From the NCBI GenBank assembly GCA_942159475.1, contig OW804096.1, forward strand, positions 41,477,744 through 41,541,743: a stretch of 64,000 bases of DNA, read 5' to 3'. Both the position numbers and the translations under genes were made by a program. The DNA comes from Sthenelais limicola (lineage: Eukaryota > Annelida > Polychaeta > Phyllodocida > Sigalionidae). Every line of letters starts with the position of its first letter. Within the stretch, counting starts at the first letter, position 1. The notes under the pieces were generated by a model, which was not told the DNA's origin, did no database searches, and saw nothing but the letters and a program-made list of their open reading frames with translations. This document shows positions 24,238 to 41,233 of this stretch, piece by piece.

Positions 24238-24269
24238 GGTGTGTGTGTGTGTGTGTGGGGGGGGGGGGG
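24238..24269. repeat. (TG)n followed by a G-run
   Basis: About nine TG units run straight into about 13 Gs. Both parts are non-B-DNA prone (Z-DNA and G-quadruplex). Confidence 0.85.
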
Positions 24270-25111
24270 TCATAAAAATTACATCCCCCTCTAGTTCCGC
24301 CATATATTTAGGCCTAATAATACAATTAAGCGTTAGGGGCACAACTGGAAAAAAATACATGTAGGGCCAATCAAATCAACTGAAGTCCTAAAGCGAAGCC
24401 AATGTGGTTCAGATCTGATCTGTGAGTGCTGTCTGAAAAAACGTCAAAAGCTGACATTGCTGTTGAGAAATCAAACAAAAATTGAACCTTACTTAAATCC
24501 TGAGTGCTTAGCCATAATGAATGTTTGCTCCAAAACCACTGATCAGGACAAAAACAATCGGTATCGCAACATTACACGACCCATACACTTTGGACCCCTG
24601 ACACAGCTACCTCCAAGATCAGAGTTGAATCCAAGTTGTTCTAGTTTCCCGTCAGATGGCACCAGCAACCTCCTACCAAACTTTGACAAGTCCAAGCAGA
24701 AAGAGCTCGGCTATAATTCCTGACTACTCTCTTTCTAAAACTATATCATTTGTTACCCCCGGAAGGATCGGCGCAGATTGGTCTATAGAAAGGATTATAA
24801 TCCAAAGTGAAAGTAAGTTTTTATCCATCATCTGATATCACATGTAATCTGTGCCGTCATGAACGATAATAGGAGCACACGCCTATTGATTCAAGCGTGG
24901 GATGTAGTCATGGACTGGTTGCCATATTCATATTGCTAATGTAATGGTAGGATGAGACCATTCTCGAACTTGGCAATGACTCATGTTTATTATTATAAAT
25001 ATAGATTATCACCCACCTAAACAAAATACCCGAATAGCTAGTACATTTAGTAAGGGGGAGTGATACTTGACGTTTTCATTTATTCACATCAACTTGATCA
25101 GTCAGACACAG

Positions 25112-25138
25112 ACGAGACAGAGACAGAGACAGAGACAG
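25112..25138. repeat. (AGACAG)n microsatellite
   Basis: About four units of AGACAG upstream of ARMC6. Confidence 0.85.
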
Positions 25139-25611
25139 GTATAGTATAAGTACCGGTGCCGGACACTATAATAATAATAATATTAATATAATATTTATAG
25201 AGTAGACAATATAATTATAATTTATAATAGCAAATATTGATAGAGCTAAAATCAGCTTAAATGCCATAATACGCCAGTATTTAATTTCTAATTTGCTATA
25301 GGGCCTCTATCACTGTATTTGGTTTATTATATATGTAGGCCTACACATTGTAAAAGTATAGCCTGTGCTGTGGAACTGGCCTCTCTGTGTGGGGAGTGGA
25401 CCCAGGACGATACTCTGTCTAATAAAAGTACAACTAGTTGCTGTGTTTACTTTAGTTTAGAACTAAAAATGAACTGTATAGGTATGGTATAATTATAATA
25501 TAATTGATTGATTAACTACAGTTAATTTCTGCTTCAGTGCTTGTTGCATCATTGTAGGTGTGTCTAGACTAATCATTGTCTAATGGGAATATTTAAATTT
25601 TTTGTTCAGCC

Positions 25612-28603
25612 ATGGCAAAGGTTATAACACAAGACACGTTTGATGGTGTCGTTCGAGAGAACATGGAAGAGTTCGACATGGACGTAGATGAAGCCATTGC
25701 AGATGCAGTCACACAATTCGAATCCCAGGTAAATATTACTAATACTCGTTGTAGGCAGACTCATTTAGGATAATGGCAAATACGGCCTTTATTAGAATCT
25801 ATGCGCTGAATAGTGTATTCCATTTTTAATTATTCAGACACATGTATATCCCTCAGTCACGTCTTGAAACCCATGTTTATTTTTTGATTTAGGGAGTCAA
25901 TCTACTCAATATTATTAGAGATCCACAAATTTACAGTGGTAGTGATGGAACTGCAAAGCATGCTGTTATTGAAGCTATTGATGAACTTACAACTGAGTTT
26001 GCATCCACTACGTTAGACGAAAAGAAGGTTACATCCAATTTAGAAAAGTTAAGAAAAGAATGTGATACCGACCTAGCGAGAAGGTGAGTAGATTCAGCTT
26101 GATATCCTATGAAATCCAAGGTGAATATCTATATTTAATAACCTACGAAAATATATAGATACAATTACAAATAATTATAATATGGCAGAGTTGGTTACCG
26201 AAGATAACAGAACAATCAACGGAGGAGAATCTCAACCAAGCAGACCGTTGTAATGTGTAGCTAGCTGCTTTTGATGCTCGCTCGTGTCTAACTTTCTAAC
26301 TTTTGAAATCGCTGAATCATGGTGAAGATTTTTGGAGGAAGTGTCTGCTCTTTACAGGAGTGTTTCTGACTAGAAATGCTTCATAAATTATAAATGGGAT
26401 GAACATGTCTTCAATACTATGCCTTCGTTTTGACTGTATTCTCTTATTTCAGATGCATGGCTGGAAAGAACAATGCATATCCTCTTCTAATGGACGCACT
26501 TAAGAAATCGGCCTCGAATGACAATCTTACAAAAGACGTTTTCCTAACGTTTGTCTCCTTGTGTACTGGGCAACCTGATCTGCTGGACAACGATGGAATG
26601 GACCAATTAATGGAGTGTGTGAAGACATATGAAGATAAGCCAGAACTGATAGCTTTGGCAATGCTCTGTATCAAAACCACTTGCATTATGCAAGAGCAAA
26701 ATCGGCAAGATTTTGTAGAAAAGGATTTGATTTCTCTCCTCGTTGACACACTAGACAAGTATAAACAGAATGTTGAGGTTGTGAAGGAAGCATGCGGAGC
26801 GTTGAGAGTCTTGACAAATGATGATGACGTTAGAGCAGCTTTTGGGAAGGCCCATGAACATGCAAAGATGATTGTCACTGAAGGAGACGCCCTCAGAAAA
26901 ATCATGAATATAGCTAATGGTAAGGTTCTTCTCCATATAATTTCACCATGTATTCGTCTATGGAATTACAGACGGGATTGCTTTTAAAGTTTAATAGAAA
27001 TGCCATGCAAACTAATACTAACAGGGCTTCTGAGTAATCTGATTATTAAAATTGAAAGGCTATGCAAATCTCATCTACATTGAGATACTGTTTCCATTGC
27101 AGAACACAAGACCAACTGTGATATTTTGGGAGAACTCTTCCTGACGTTGGCCCGTCTCTCAGTCCGTAACGAATTTTGTGCAGAGATCATGGAATTGGGT
27201 GGCGTAAAACTTGTACTAGAAACACTTGCAAATAATTTGAAGGACAAGGTAAGCTTTCTTAAACGAATTTTAAATTTACATTTTATTTTTTTGTCTGAGT
27301 AAAAACTCTTTCCCGACGACGACTAGCATTGACTTCTCGTATATATTTTACCTGAATGCAATAGACATGTCTTTTCGTGTTTTTTTTTAAAATATTTTAT
27401 TTAGACTTGGTATACAGGTCCCCATTTTGGGGTTTTTCATCTGCCCCAAGTATTGGTTATGTACAGAAAGAATCGAATTTGTACAAAAGTTTCTGATCGA
27501 CTATATGATACATTAGTGTAAGGCATGATGTAAGTGAGACTACAGGTTGATTTGTGCACTCGCTGACACTAATATATATATATAGGAAAAGAGTTAAATG
27601 TAAAATAGTTTCAAAATATTAAATTAGTTGCTTGATAACCACTTGTCACTCAAATCATAAATGATTTGAGTGTTGGTGCTATCAGCAGTATGGAATAAAC
27701 AATGTACGGTAATTTGTAAAGAAGTTACTTTGCCTATTGAATGTAAAAATATTAATGAGCATTATCATCATTGTTGATTTCATTTGCCTCCTGACTTTAT
27801 ATTCAGTTTCCTTCATCTGCTTTTAATTTAGGCTGTGGTTAAACAGATAATGATCGTTTTAAAAAGTGTTGCTGGCAACGATGACGTAAAAATTGCAATT
27901 GTTCAAGCGAATGGAGCCGAGACAATACTTGTTGCAATGAATCAACATCAAAGGCAAGCAAAAATAGGCGAATATGGCTGTGCTGCTATAGCTACCATCG
28001 TTCTGAGAAATGAAGACAATTGTAATCGCGTTATGGCTGCGGATGGTGCTGAAATTATCACTAAAGTCATGCAACTTCATCCTCAAGATGAAAAGGTCCA
28101 GGTTAGTATATTTCTGCTATTTCTATCCATTTTACAATTTACAGATACCATGATTAATAAATAAATCATTTGCTAATTGGATATGTAAAGCAAATGTTGA
28201 TAAATTTGAATCATGCTTGGATTAGATCACACGTTGAAGGATCAATATATTCTAATCAATCTGTTGGATCATACTAGAAGTTTCAGAGTGCATTCAGATC
28301 GTCTGTTCGATTAGATCACACGTTCAACTTCAAAATATATATTTTCCATATTTACCTCCTAAAATTAATTATCCTACTTTCCAGAAACAAGGTTGTATGG
28401 CTGTTAGGAACTTGGTAGCGCGGACCCGGCAACACGCTAAACCATTCCGCGAAAATGGCGCTGAAGCTCTCGTTCGCCATGCTCTGACGTCACACCCCAC
28501 TTGTAAGGATGAGGCAACTGCTGCCCTCCGAGATATGGAATGTGATGTCAAGCTTAGAGAACTCTGGACCGGGGAGGGCAAAGGCATAACCTCATACGAT
28601 TAG
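25612..28603 (+). CDS. ARMC6: Armadillo repeat-containing protein 6
   Basis: Conserved animal ARM-repeat protein; molecular role poorly known. Exons: 25612-25728, 25893-26083, 26453-26919, 27103-27248, 27832-28101, 28385-28603. They give 469 residues with a continuous frame. It matches human ARMC6 along its length: the N-terminus [15 protein letters not shown], then [51 protein letters not shown], and the end [16 protein letters not shown]. Several helical ARM repeats fill residues of about 100-450. No targeting signal is seen. AATAAA at 28780-28785 is a good poly(A) signal. It is divergent from AMACR and convergent with the heme-oxygenase gene. Confidence 0.97.
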
Positions 28604-28779
28604 GAACTAATCATACATTCATCCATGAATAATTCCATTATTTATATTTATGTAAATTTCTACTGCTGTACTTGTAACCTATTCATTTGTATATTTCGCT
28701 ACGAATAACACTATATTAGTTTAGCACTCATCTGATTCTAAGGCATCTCTAATGTATGTGAACACAAGTTTCATTTTGC

Positions 28780-28785
28780 AATAAA
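28780..28785 (+). terminator. Poly(A) signal of ARMC6
   Basis: AATAAA 177 bp past the ARMC6 stop codon. Confidence 0.7.
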
Positions 28786-29306
28786 AGCGTGTATGCTACA
28801 CCGGAGTTTTTGTTGGTTGGCCCGCAAAAACAAATATGCCATAGACAAGTCAACAGGAATAGAGGCAGGGGCGGTACCAGAAGAGGGGTCTAGTGGGGGC
28901 ACACTTGAGGTCAAAATCTTCTGAATTTGCCTGTTTGGAATGACATCGCAGTGCATAACAGTTAATTTACCTAATGACAAGAAATAAAGCCCCACACCTC
29001 TAGGTTGTCTAACAAAAACGACAACCCTCTAATATGTGTTCTTGCTTCACAAAAAAGCTTTTTGATAAAATTAACACAATTAAAAAAGATGCATTAATTT
29101 TGTCCTTTATACCAAACATAGAGATATTTGTTCCCATTATAATTTTATACTGTTAAGACAAACAACACTTTGGGTAAAACCCAAAATAAATGCCAGTTTT
29201 CTTAGGTTCTGTTTCTGAAGTGTTATAGGTCATATGAATGAGAAAGAAAGAATGGGTCACTCCTTGTTTTCAAGCTAGGAGGCTTTAAAATTCATACCTT
29301 AAACCA

Positions 29307-29343
29307 AGTATCAACCATTAGCTATTAGCTAATGGTTGATACT
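29307..29343. repeat. Perfect hairpin, 17-bp arms, 3-nt loop
   Basis: AGTATCAACCATTAGCT, then ATT, then the exact complement. It lies between two convergent genes. Confidence 0.9.
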
Positions 29344-29454
29344 GGATGGAAAACCCTGAGTTGTACAAATTGTGAGCAAATCATAACTATAAACTGTTAA
29401 CTGTCATCGATTCTTGTTTGAATACCAATTTTGAAACAGTTTCAATTTGAGACC

Positions 29455-29821
29455 TTCTGAGGGTCAAGGCCTGGAAAATGGGCATGTTTGTCCAAGGGCA
29501 CGAAATATCATTTTATGGGCCTGGTTGTAATCTTATTAACTGGCCTTGAAATTTTCGAAGATCCTGTTTCGCGATGTACACTTTCCCCTCACTGGCCCCT
29601 CTCAAACCTTACAGTAAATGACTTACAAAGTAAAAGTTGAAAAACGGTGATTTTTTTTATAAAATCTGAATATAAAACTTGTTAAATACATTATTGGCCT
29701 ATGAAACAAAAACTACAACCCCCAGGTCCCGTCATTAAGTTTCTAAAAAAACATTGATATCGGCCTTGAAAAGGACTAAAATGGGCTTGAATTTCTTCAG
29801 TCCAAAAGCGCGGAGACCCTG
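29455..29821. mobile_element. Nonautonomous DNA-transposon-like repeat, copy B
   Basis: Same family as 8673-9084. Shared blocks include CCTGTTTC-type text, CCCCTCTCA, AAAGTAAAAGTTGAAAA, ATTGGCCTATG and AGGTCC. It ends GCGCGGAGACCCTG. The left boundary is approximate. Confidence 0.68.
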
Positions 29822-30126
29822 TCAGTTCCTTACTCTGCATTTTCTCTTACTTCATACAATGAGCGACCCACCGTCCCGTTACAATACCGGGGTAGTTAAA
29901 AAGCTGATGGAAAACGCGGAGAATCCGGAAGTGGTGTAGGACAGGTGTTGGCATAATCAGGAATGATCTCAAATCCTTGGCTCAGTAGATTTCCATTGGC
30001 AAATATATAAATTTAAACAGACGAAGGGCTTACCTCGGACATATCTAATAAAATACCAATTATACTCGGCGCTCGAGCTCGGCGGTCAATATAATTCACA
30101 GGAAAACATTCTGGTAAATCGAACTT

Positions 30127-30132
30127 TTTATT
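30127..30132 (-). terminator. Candidate poly(A) signal of the heme-oxygenase gene
   Basis: AATAAA on the minus strand, about 450 bp past the stop. Confidence 0.4.
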
Positions 30133-30581
30133 TGTTTTGATATTCAACATCAACAATGAACACCCAATCTCATCTCGGTATATAGGAATGTTTCCTTTAA
30201 AAGAATCAGATCAAGATATCCGATATAAAAAATAAGCACGGGTCGTCAACTTTACAAATAGTGATTTGTAGTAACCAAAGAAAATCAAATTAAACTAGTT
30301 CGCGCGTAGTCAACAATGACAAATACGCAAAAGCACACAGGTAAATGCTTGCGCGAAACATTAATTCGTATATTAAGTAGTTTCTGTAGCAATGCCCACC
30401 CTAAATGCATTGAACGACTTCCAATTTACAACTTTGGATGTGTGCGACAAATGTTCCGATACCGGTACATGGAAAGCTGAAATCCCTTAACCCTCACTCT
30501 CTACTGCAACAATACAAATAAACGTGGGGCGCAAGGGTTAATACTATAGGTCTAGTTTAATAGGCCTAATATGGTTGGCAG

Positions 30582-32178
30582 CTAGATCCTTGTAGATGCT
30601 TCCTTTACTCCGCCAAGCAGACCCAACGAGTAGAGGATAAGCATCCCGACGAAGAAAATAATTAACAGGAATAAAATAAAGAATATGGACAAGCGCCTTG
30701 CAGACTTGATGGTAGGCTTCACGTTTGAAGCAATAGCATTGTTCATTTTGAAGCACCTAATTTTTTCCTGCACAATAGCATCCCGTTGGAGTTCATCTAA
30801 ATCCAATCCATTTATTGCACTATAGATGTGCTGTTTCAGTTCGGCCTTGTATATGTCAGGAAATTCGAATATGGCCAGACCACCTTCTTCTCCAGAAACT
30901 CCCAGCGTTTTCTTCACAATGCGTTTAATGATCTGCCCTCCAGCAACCAGGCCAAGATACATGGAATGGACATACCTAGAAAAATGTACAAATTTACATA
31001 TATCAGCAGACACATTCAGATGGTTTATCTCGGACCTCTATAAACGATTTATCCAGGCATGGTAACTGCCAAATCAAAAGTCAGAACTTCATGAATTACT
31101 TTCATTTCAAATGCTATTGCTTATACAACTACGCATAGTGGATGCAAACGTAATACATAATATGATTATAAATTATATTAAATCAAAGGAATCTACACGA
31201 GCTATGCACATCATTTATAATTATATATAATTTAAAGCTTTGAGTCCTGTAGATGTAGCTACGTCATTATTGTTATCTAATGCACTTATTGTCAATTGCA
31301 ACCCCCATCCCTGGGTGTTTGGTATGTCCTGGGCATTTTGGGAAATATATATTATGATGAGGGCAAGCAATTTGTGTAAAATCCCCGACCCTATAATGGC
31401 CTATTGGGCACATTTTTCACATTATTATTGCAAATACAAATTATAAACCCTGACGGACTTTCTCCACCATTCCCCACCCTGGGGAATGTCCTTGAATGAT
31501 ATTGCGGTAAACTAAAGGAAATCTCCGCCTGGGTGGAATTTTTCTTGGGACATCCCCCTACGTACCATTCCCCTTTACTCATTCTCATCTCAGAGTGTAT
31601 CAGAGTAGGCCTACGCTAGAGTAGGGCTGCCAAACATCCTAGCTGCCCCGCCCCCACCACTGGCTGATACCGCTGAGGGGGAGCGCGGATGATACTCTAG
31701 CCGTCTACCGCTGAGATGGCAGTGGGAGCCGGTTTACGCTCAAGGACAAGCACGAGGTCCCGCTAGAGGTATATATTTGGGATACTTACGCTATTAAAAG
31801 ACAGGGATCCTCTTTGACAGCTTCATTGATACGATCACAGTACATCAAGGCAGGTACAGAAGGCTTTGCAATTGTAGACCAAGAATCTCCTAAATAGTAT
31901 TTCAAGTCTTTCTCAAATGCCTCCCGACGAAGGATTGCCGAGTGATAGAGGGGGCCAACGTGTGGGTGGTCTCCCAGACTTTCCATGCACGATTCTATGG
32001 TTCGGAAGACGAAGTAAAAGTCTGTAAGCACCTCTCCCCATAATTTTGTGTCTGTCAATACGATAGCTAACTTTAGATTGATAAGTCGGTCACTTTGGTC
32101 GTGAATCGTCTGCGTTTTTTTGCGAAGTTCAGTACAGAAGTCTGGAGCTTGGTTAGTTTCTGCCATGTTAGCTGCCAT
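30582..32178 (-). CDS. Heme-oxygenase family protein with divergent haem pocket, C-terminal membrane anchor
   Basis: Two coding exons, 32178-31790 and 30975-30582, give 260 residues. The fold is clearly that of heme oxygenase (HMOX1/HMOX2), which normally opens haem to biliverdin, CO and iron at the ER. Seen: proximal His26 in KKTQTIHDQSD, the AFEKDLKYYLG block, and the distal helix at 136-144, YLGLVAGGQ. Mammalian HO has YLGDLSGGQ there. The Asp (human D140) that organises distal water for oxygen activation is Leu139 here. The residues matching human Y134, R136 and R183 also appear changed (His, Met, Tyr), though Gly-Gly is kept. A strongly hydrophobic stretch follows RRLS at about 222-248, a tail anchor. 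A second in-frame Met at codon 5 could be the start. It may be an active divergent HO or a haem-binding relative, so no symbol is assigned. Confidence 0.9.
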
Positions 32179-34080
32179 GTTGAATCTCGCGCTTTTCGAG
32201 AGGACGAGCGCTTCCGGCGTCCATACAGCGTCTGTAACGGTAAGAAAGGGGGCGTTCCCGACTAAAGAATATAGGTAACCTCGTGCACCTTACAGAATAT
32301 TTTAATGCAGGATTTGACAGCCAATTCCAATTTGCTTTAAGCTTTAGGGAGTTAACCTAATGTTGGTAATGTTCGTGTAACGATAGCGAAAGAAATCATA
32401 TTAAAGGCAAACGCTACCATGCGCAATCTGATCTTAGTGGCGACTTCTAGAACGAGAGTATAAAATTGAATTTATTTGTAGATTTAGCCCATTTTTACAG
32501 CATTAGTCCAAATATTATTCATCAAACTACAGAAAAATTACATCTGCACGTTTGCATTTTTCGACTAGATAGTAGTATTTGTCTAGCCTATAAGTATTTC
32601 GAACCCTTTCTCAAATGGAAATTTGTCGCATAATGGGGCTTTGTAGGGGAATAGGGAAAATCCGGAAGCACGAACCTAATTTAGCAGGTGTCAACAGTAG
32701 TCCTATGCACGAGCATAATACACAAAAATAAAAATCCGCATTAAATAAGATAATTCTAAAATTTAATAATAGGGTAGACCTATTCCCATATTTTCTGTAG
32801 GCCTACAATGATATTCCGGTAAGTTTTGCACTATCAGAGCAAGCTATACTTGTACGGCGTTTCTGGGGCAACATTTACGGAACTGTCAACACGTCGAAAA
32901 TTAACGACCACTGCATTTTAAAGATCAGTCCAAACAATCCAAAGGAGATCTACAGTTCATTGTTCGACTGATATGTTTTGCATGCAAAATTATTACAATA
33001 CATTTAAAACAAAGACAAGCGTTAAAGGAGTGTAAGTATGGCCATTTATTTGAAAGTTTAGGATTATAAATATACATGAATATATTTGTTTGCTTCTATG
33101 ACAAATCTACTTAGCAACGGTCAAAACTGCCGTTCCCCGACTGCATTTCAGCACAAACATAAAATGCATAAAAATTATACATTTGAACAGTATATCTCGG
33201 AGTAACCTGAATATCACATTACAAAGAGTACATAAATCACTAGAATGTCTTTTCTCGTCTTGTTTCAGTATCAAAAGGCGAAATTAAGAGACATTTAATC
33301 TCATTTGTAAGTTGGGTTGTATACAGGATAAACTGTGGACTATATATTGAGTCATGTTTTCCATATTCGATTATACCATGAAATTAATATTCATTATGGA
33401 CATATAGAACATGAATATATTCCTACTGAAAACAAGCATAAGGAATATGTGTCAGAAACATGAGTGAACTAACGAACTGGGACTTTTGTTTCGATTACCA
33501 TTAAACCTGGATACCGGAAAATGTAAGTTCAAATAAAATCTACTAAAAACTAATATGAAATGAAGTCACGTCCTTAAATGATGTATCATCATCACCACAC
33601 ACCAGTTTAGATCACAGATTAAAATATGCAGAACCCCTATTATAGTGATATGAAATATGGTAACTCTCTAGGATTATCAAGCCACCGACCCGATAGTCTA
33701 ACTATGATAAATGCTACAAAAGACAGTAAAATACATGGCTCTGCGTAAGTAACTATTAGACAAAAGTTAGAGAAATATAAATAATAGGAACATTTCTCCT
33801 GTATTTTCACTTTAGATAGGCAGTAAGTAAGTCAAAAACAGTCATGAAATATAATAATAAAAAAAATATTGGTCCAACATTTGCGATCTAAGCAGAGATT
33901 GGTGCTATCATAAATCATAAGTTATTAAACTTTAATGCATAAATTTATGAAACATGATAATCACGACCTTTATGTCCACATGTTTGGAATTAAATGATAT
34001 GAAATACATTTTGTGGTGGTACGAACATGGAGATACTGTGTCATTTTCTAGCTCTCATTCACAGATTGGGTGGTTCGATA
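32179..34080. other. Interval between the heme-oxygenase gene and PARP16
   Basis: Both genes are on the minus strand. The part next to 32179 holds the heme-oxygenase 5' region. The rest is AT-rich and probably includes the PARP16 3' UTR, with an AATAAA on the minus strand near 33045. No coding exon or clear repeat recognised. Confidence 0.5.
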
Positions 34081-36817
34081 TTATCTAAACCATTTCTTTA
34101 TTTGATAGCGGAAAGCCTTGGAATTATAAAGACCAACAATGATCAGCAGTAACAAGTAAGCAAACATAGTCAGGGCGAAACGATTGCGATACATCCACGA
34201 GGGCTGGGTCGATCTGAAAACAAAACAATCACTATTTTAATCAGAGAAATAGATAATTAATGATACCTTCATCGATTTTGATAGATGATTGTTGTTTGTT
34301 TAAATATTTTATCCTGCATGAATAATGAGTATATGTTTGGGGTTTTTTTAAGATTTTTGTTCTGCATGACATTGTGCACTTTACACTATTCTCAGTACAA
34401 GCTGTCAACAAAGATATTTAAATCAATAGAAATAGTAGAGTAATATTGCATCATTTAAAGTATACAACAGATTTATACATAGATTACAAGAATAAAATAA
34501 AAACAATAACCCGGGACTATGTCAAATTCATGACGAACATAATAGTCACAAAATCATTTCTACTGACACAGGACAAATTATTATAGAGAATTAATACAAA
34601 GTATCGGGTAGAGGGAATAACTTAAGTACGAGTGGGCTAGGGACTGTTGTATTTTATGTGGGGCTTGTCTCTATCACACAGCTTGGCCAAGGAAAGATAT
34701 TGTGAATACACACCTCCTAACTTTGCTTGTTTCAGCAAACACAACAAGGTATTTTATGCGCATCATGTCGTTGTTTTGCACCACATAATATTTTTCAGGA
34801 ACATCTCCGCCTAAACTGTTGGCTGCACGAGCCCTAGAAGGACTAGCATTTGATTGTGCATCTGGAATAGAAAAGATAGAGAATAGTTAGTTATTTGCTT
34901 TCAAGAAAACAGTGGACATTGTTTTCAAATATCTCTTCACAGTTATGATCACTTATCGTATTCATTTCGAAATTTTAAAAAACGCTCTCCTACTGTAGAA
35001 AATAATTATATTACATACATTAAGACAACTTTAAATATTTACAGTGGAAAAAATGTGACTCTTTAGACTTGATATATTTTAGCTCCATACTTGATCGTGA
35101 AAGTCAATGGACATTTCACGTTAGACCTATTTCGCATCCAGTGACAACGTATTAGATACCTTTGATTTGACATTTTACCGAGGGATCGTCTATTATTTCT
35201 GCTACTGCGATGATACTTAGTCTGTCCCCTATGCGACTTTTATCCCATGATTTTCCTGTAGGCGCGTACGGCATGGAAACACTTAATTCACCTGAAAGAT
35301 ATGTACCTTCCCCAAACAGAGAATTCTGAAAGAAAGATATATGATGTATAATGCGTAGGAAAATAATACAGCGCGGACAATAGAGGATAAATATTTACGA
35401 TACTCTGGAGGGAAAAAGTCAAAGCTCCCTCTGGAAATCTACTAATAATAAAGTCGTTTCTCTTAAATCCTCACCTTGTTTAGATGAGATTGCAATCCAT
35501 TGTGCACGATCGAGTGGAAATTCTCAACACGACTACCGTGATAGGCGAATAATGACTTTCTATCAGATTTCTTCTCCATGAACTTTTCCTCGGCAGCCGA
35601 CTTCATGACCAACTCAAAAATATGGGTAGGCTGTGGAGCTTCAGCACACTGGCCTGTCAGCTTTTGTATCGCTTCATACTGATGAAAGAAACAAATCAAA
35701 GATTACAAAACCGCAGGATTACTGAAATAGAAGACACAATAATACTCCGTGAATTAGCTCAAATTTAGAACCAAAAGATGAATAGATACAGTTATGCGGC
35801 TCAGGGTACACCTGTATGGTAGGATACCAGATAATTTATCTAGACCTATACTTATTATTTCAGGCTACATTGATCAACGATGAATAGATTCATATGGCAG
35901 TCAACTATGAGGTACATGTATATGAAAGTGTAGGTCTACATGTATATATATTTCCTCCCTATATTTAGGCTAGATATATGGTACCGGTAGTAATGATTAC
36001 TGATTACTGAATCTGATTACTAATCAGATTCCTCTATACCTGCTATAGCCATCTTTATGCGAGCTCATTATGCAGTGCGTATTGCAGCAATCTTAAGTAC
36101 ATTTTATACATAGGGCCTACCTTGTCCTTTTTACATGAATGGACTGTGAAGTTTTTTGGGTTTAATATCCAATAAAGTAAGTCTAAACATTCATTATCTA
36201 GGCTTGAGACGCGAACTTCCCTGAGAGGCGGCAACTTCTCAAGCACTTTTTCCTGCAATATAAGAGAGGATGGGCATGATTAAACCAACGATTACGTACG
36301 TAGATTGATGAAAATGCGGTCTAGCTAAATCTTTAACTTCTAACTTAAGAGTAAGAGTTGAAGTAAGAAGTTACTAAAACGGGTACTAGTATATTATTTT
36401 AAAAGGTACATACCGTATCTATTTATATTCAGCGCTATTCTTCATACAATATAGGCTATGTCTGATTTATCATAAGGGGGCGTGGGGGGGGGTATAACTA
36501 TAACTATATTATAATATTTTTAAATACATTATAATATAGGGCCTAAGGATAGGGTCTACTGAGGGGAACCAAATATGATTGGGAGAACAAAATCAATATA
36601 TATAAAATCAGCAACGGAAACTTACCAATCTCTTAAAGTCTTTATTTTCTTGGGAGTCAGATAAGAACATGGGTGGAAATGGCCGCAGAACGGAATCAAA
36701 CCTGTAGCTCTCTAGTGCAGAAAGCAGAAGAGAAACCTGGAAGTCGGAAGCGATGGAGTCATCGCCAAGTCGTTTTGAAACAAAAGTGCGTTTGTCTTCT
36801 TCAGAGACTCCTGCCAT
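34081..36817 (-). CDS. PARP16: Mono-ADP-ribosyltransferase PARP16
   Basis: Tail-anchored ER/nuclear-envelope mono-ADP-ribosyltransferase, linked in mammals to the unfolded-protein response. Exons in transcript order: 36817-36626, 36252-36121, 35678-35475, 35325-35160, 34861-34714, 34213-34081. They give 324 residues (human 322). The N-terminal helical domain shows YRFDSVLRPFPP. The catalytic H-Y-Y triad is intact: His155 in AYHGSRVENFHSI, Tyr185 in FGEGTYLSGEL, Tyr256 in PEKYYVV. A hydrophobic segment at about 290-310 (FAYLLLLIIVGLY) is the membrane anchor, followed by a short basic tail. The start codon is in a strong position, 189 bp from the AK6 start on the other strand. Confidence 0.97.
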
Positions 36818-37006
36818 TGTGAAGGCTTGAGTTCTCCTTCCTTACCATAGGGTTGAAGTCATAATTGGCTAGTCTACGTGGCATAAATTGGTTAAAGATG
36901 ATCGTGTGATGCTGTTCGCCATTGAGTTTTATAAAGCGGATGTGGAGAAACGGAAGTGTTGATGTTTTGGTTTGCTCACGCTTGCGCAATCGCAGTCGAA
37001 ATAAAC
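36818..37006. promoter_or_regulatory. Bidirectional PARP16/AK6 promoter
   Basis: Only 189 bp separate the two divergent start codons. The AK6 side is relatively rich in CpG (GCTTGCGCAATCGCAGTCG). Both core promoters must overlap here, unless one gene has a far non-coding exon. Confidence 0.65.
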
Positions 37007-41027
<4,021 letters not shown>

Positions 41028-41121
41028 TACCAACTATTTTTCTTCCCTTAATATGTATATAAATCTATAAATATATGAAATTTTGTCGGCTTGGATTTGG
41101 ATGTGTTGTATGGAGGTCAAA

Positions 41122-41127
41122 AATAAA
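41122..41127 (+). terminator. Poly(A) signal of AK6
   Basis: AATAAA about 95 bp after the AK6 stop codon. Confidence 0.6.
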
Positions 41128-41227
41128 TTGAGATAAAAAAATTCTTATTTTTCTATCAATGTGTTAGATAGCGGCACATAGTCTAGGATACATCAAAGGG
41201 AAAATTATCAGCATCAGGTTTTGAACA

Positions 41228-41233
41228 TTTATT
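41228..41233 (-). terminator. Candidate poly(A) signal of the ALDH gene
   Basis: AATAAA on the minus strand, about 527 bp past the ALDH stop and about 100 bp from the AK6 signal, so the two 3' ends nearly touch. Confidence 0.45.

Larger units (their letters stand above)
23882..25611. promoter_or_regulatory. Divergent interval between AMACR and ARMC6
   Basis: 1.73 kb between head-to-head start codons. It must hold both promoters. ARMC6 probably has a non-coding first exon here, because a good acceptor (TTTGTTCAG) lies two bases before its ATG. Inside are a (TG)n-G13 tract at 24238-24269 and an AGACAG repeat at 25112-25138. The open frame 24457-24723 resembles no protein I know. Confidence 0.5.
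28604..30581. other. Tail-to-tail interval between ARMC6 and the heme-oxygenase gene
   Basis: ARMC6 3' UTR to about 28800, then repeat-rich DNA: a 37-bp hairpin at 29307-29343 and the second copy of the CCTGGAAAA-type element. The 3' UTR of the minus-strand gene follows, with AATAAA (minus strand) at 30127-30132. No coding exon seen. Confidence 0.6.

Noticed and set aside
24457..24723. 88-codon open frame between AMACR and ARMC6.
   Set aside because: No similarity recognised, no splice or promoter context, composition like spacer DNA.
26444..26905. 153-codon antisense frame.
   Set aside because: Exact shadow of the large ARMC6 exon 26453-26919.
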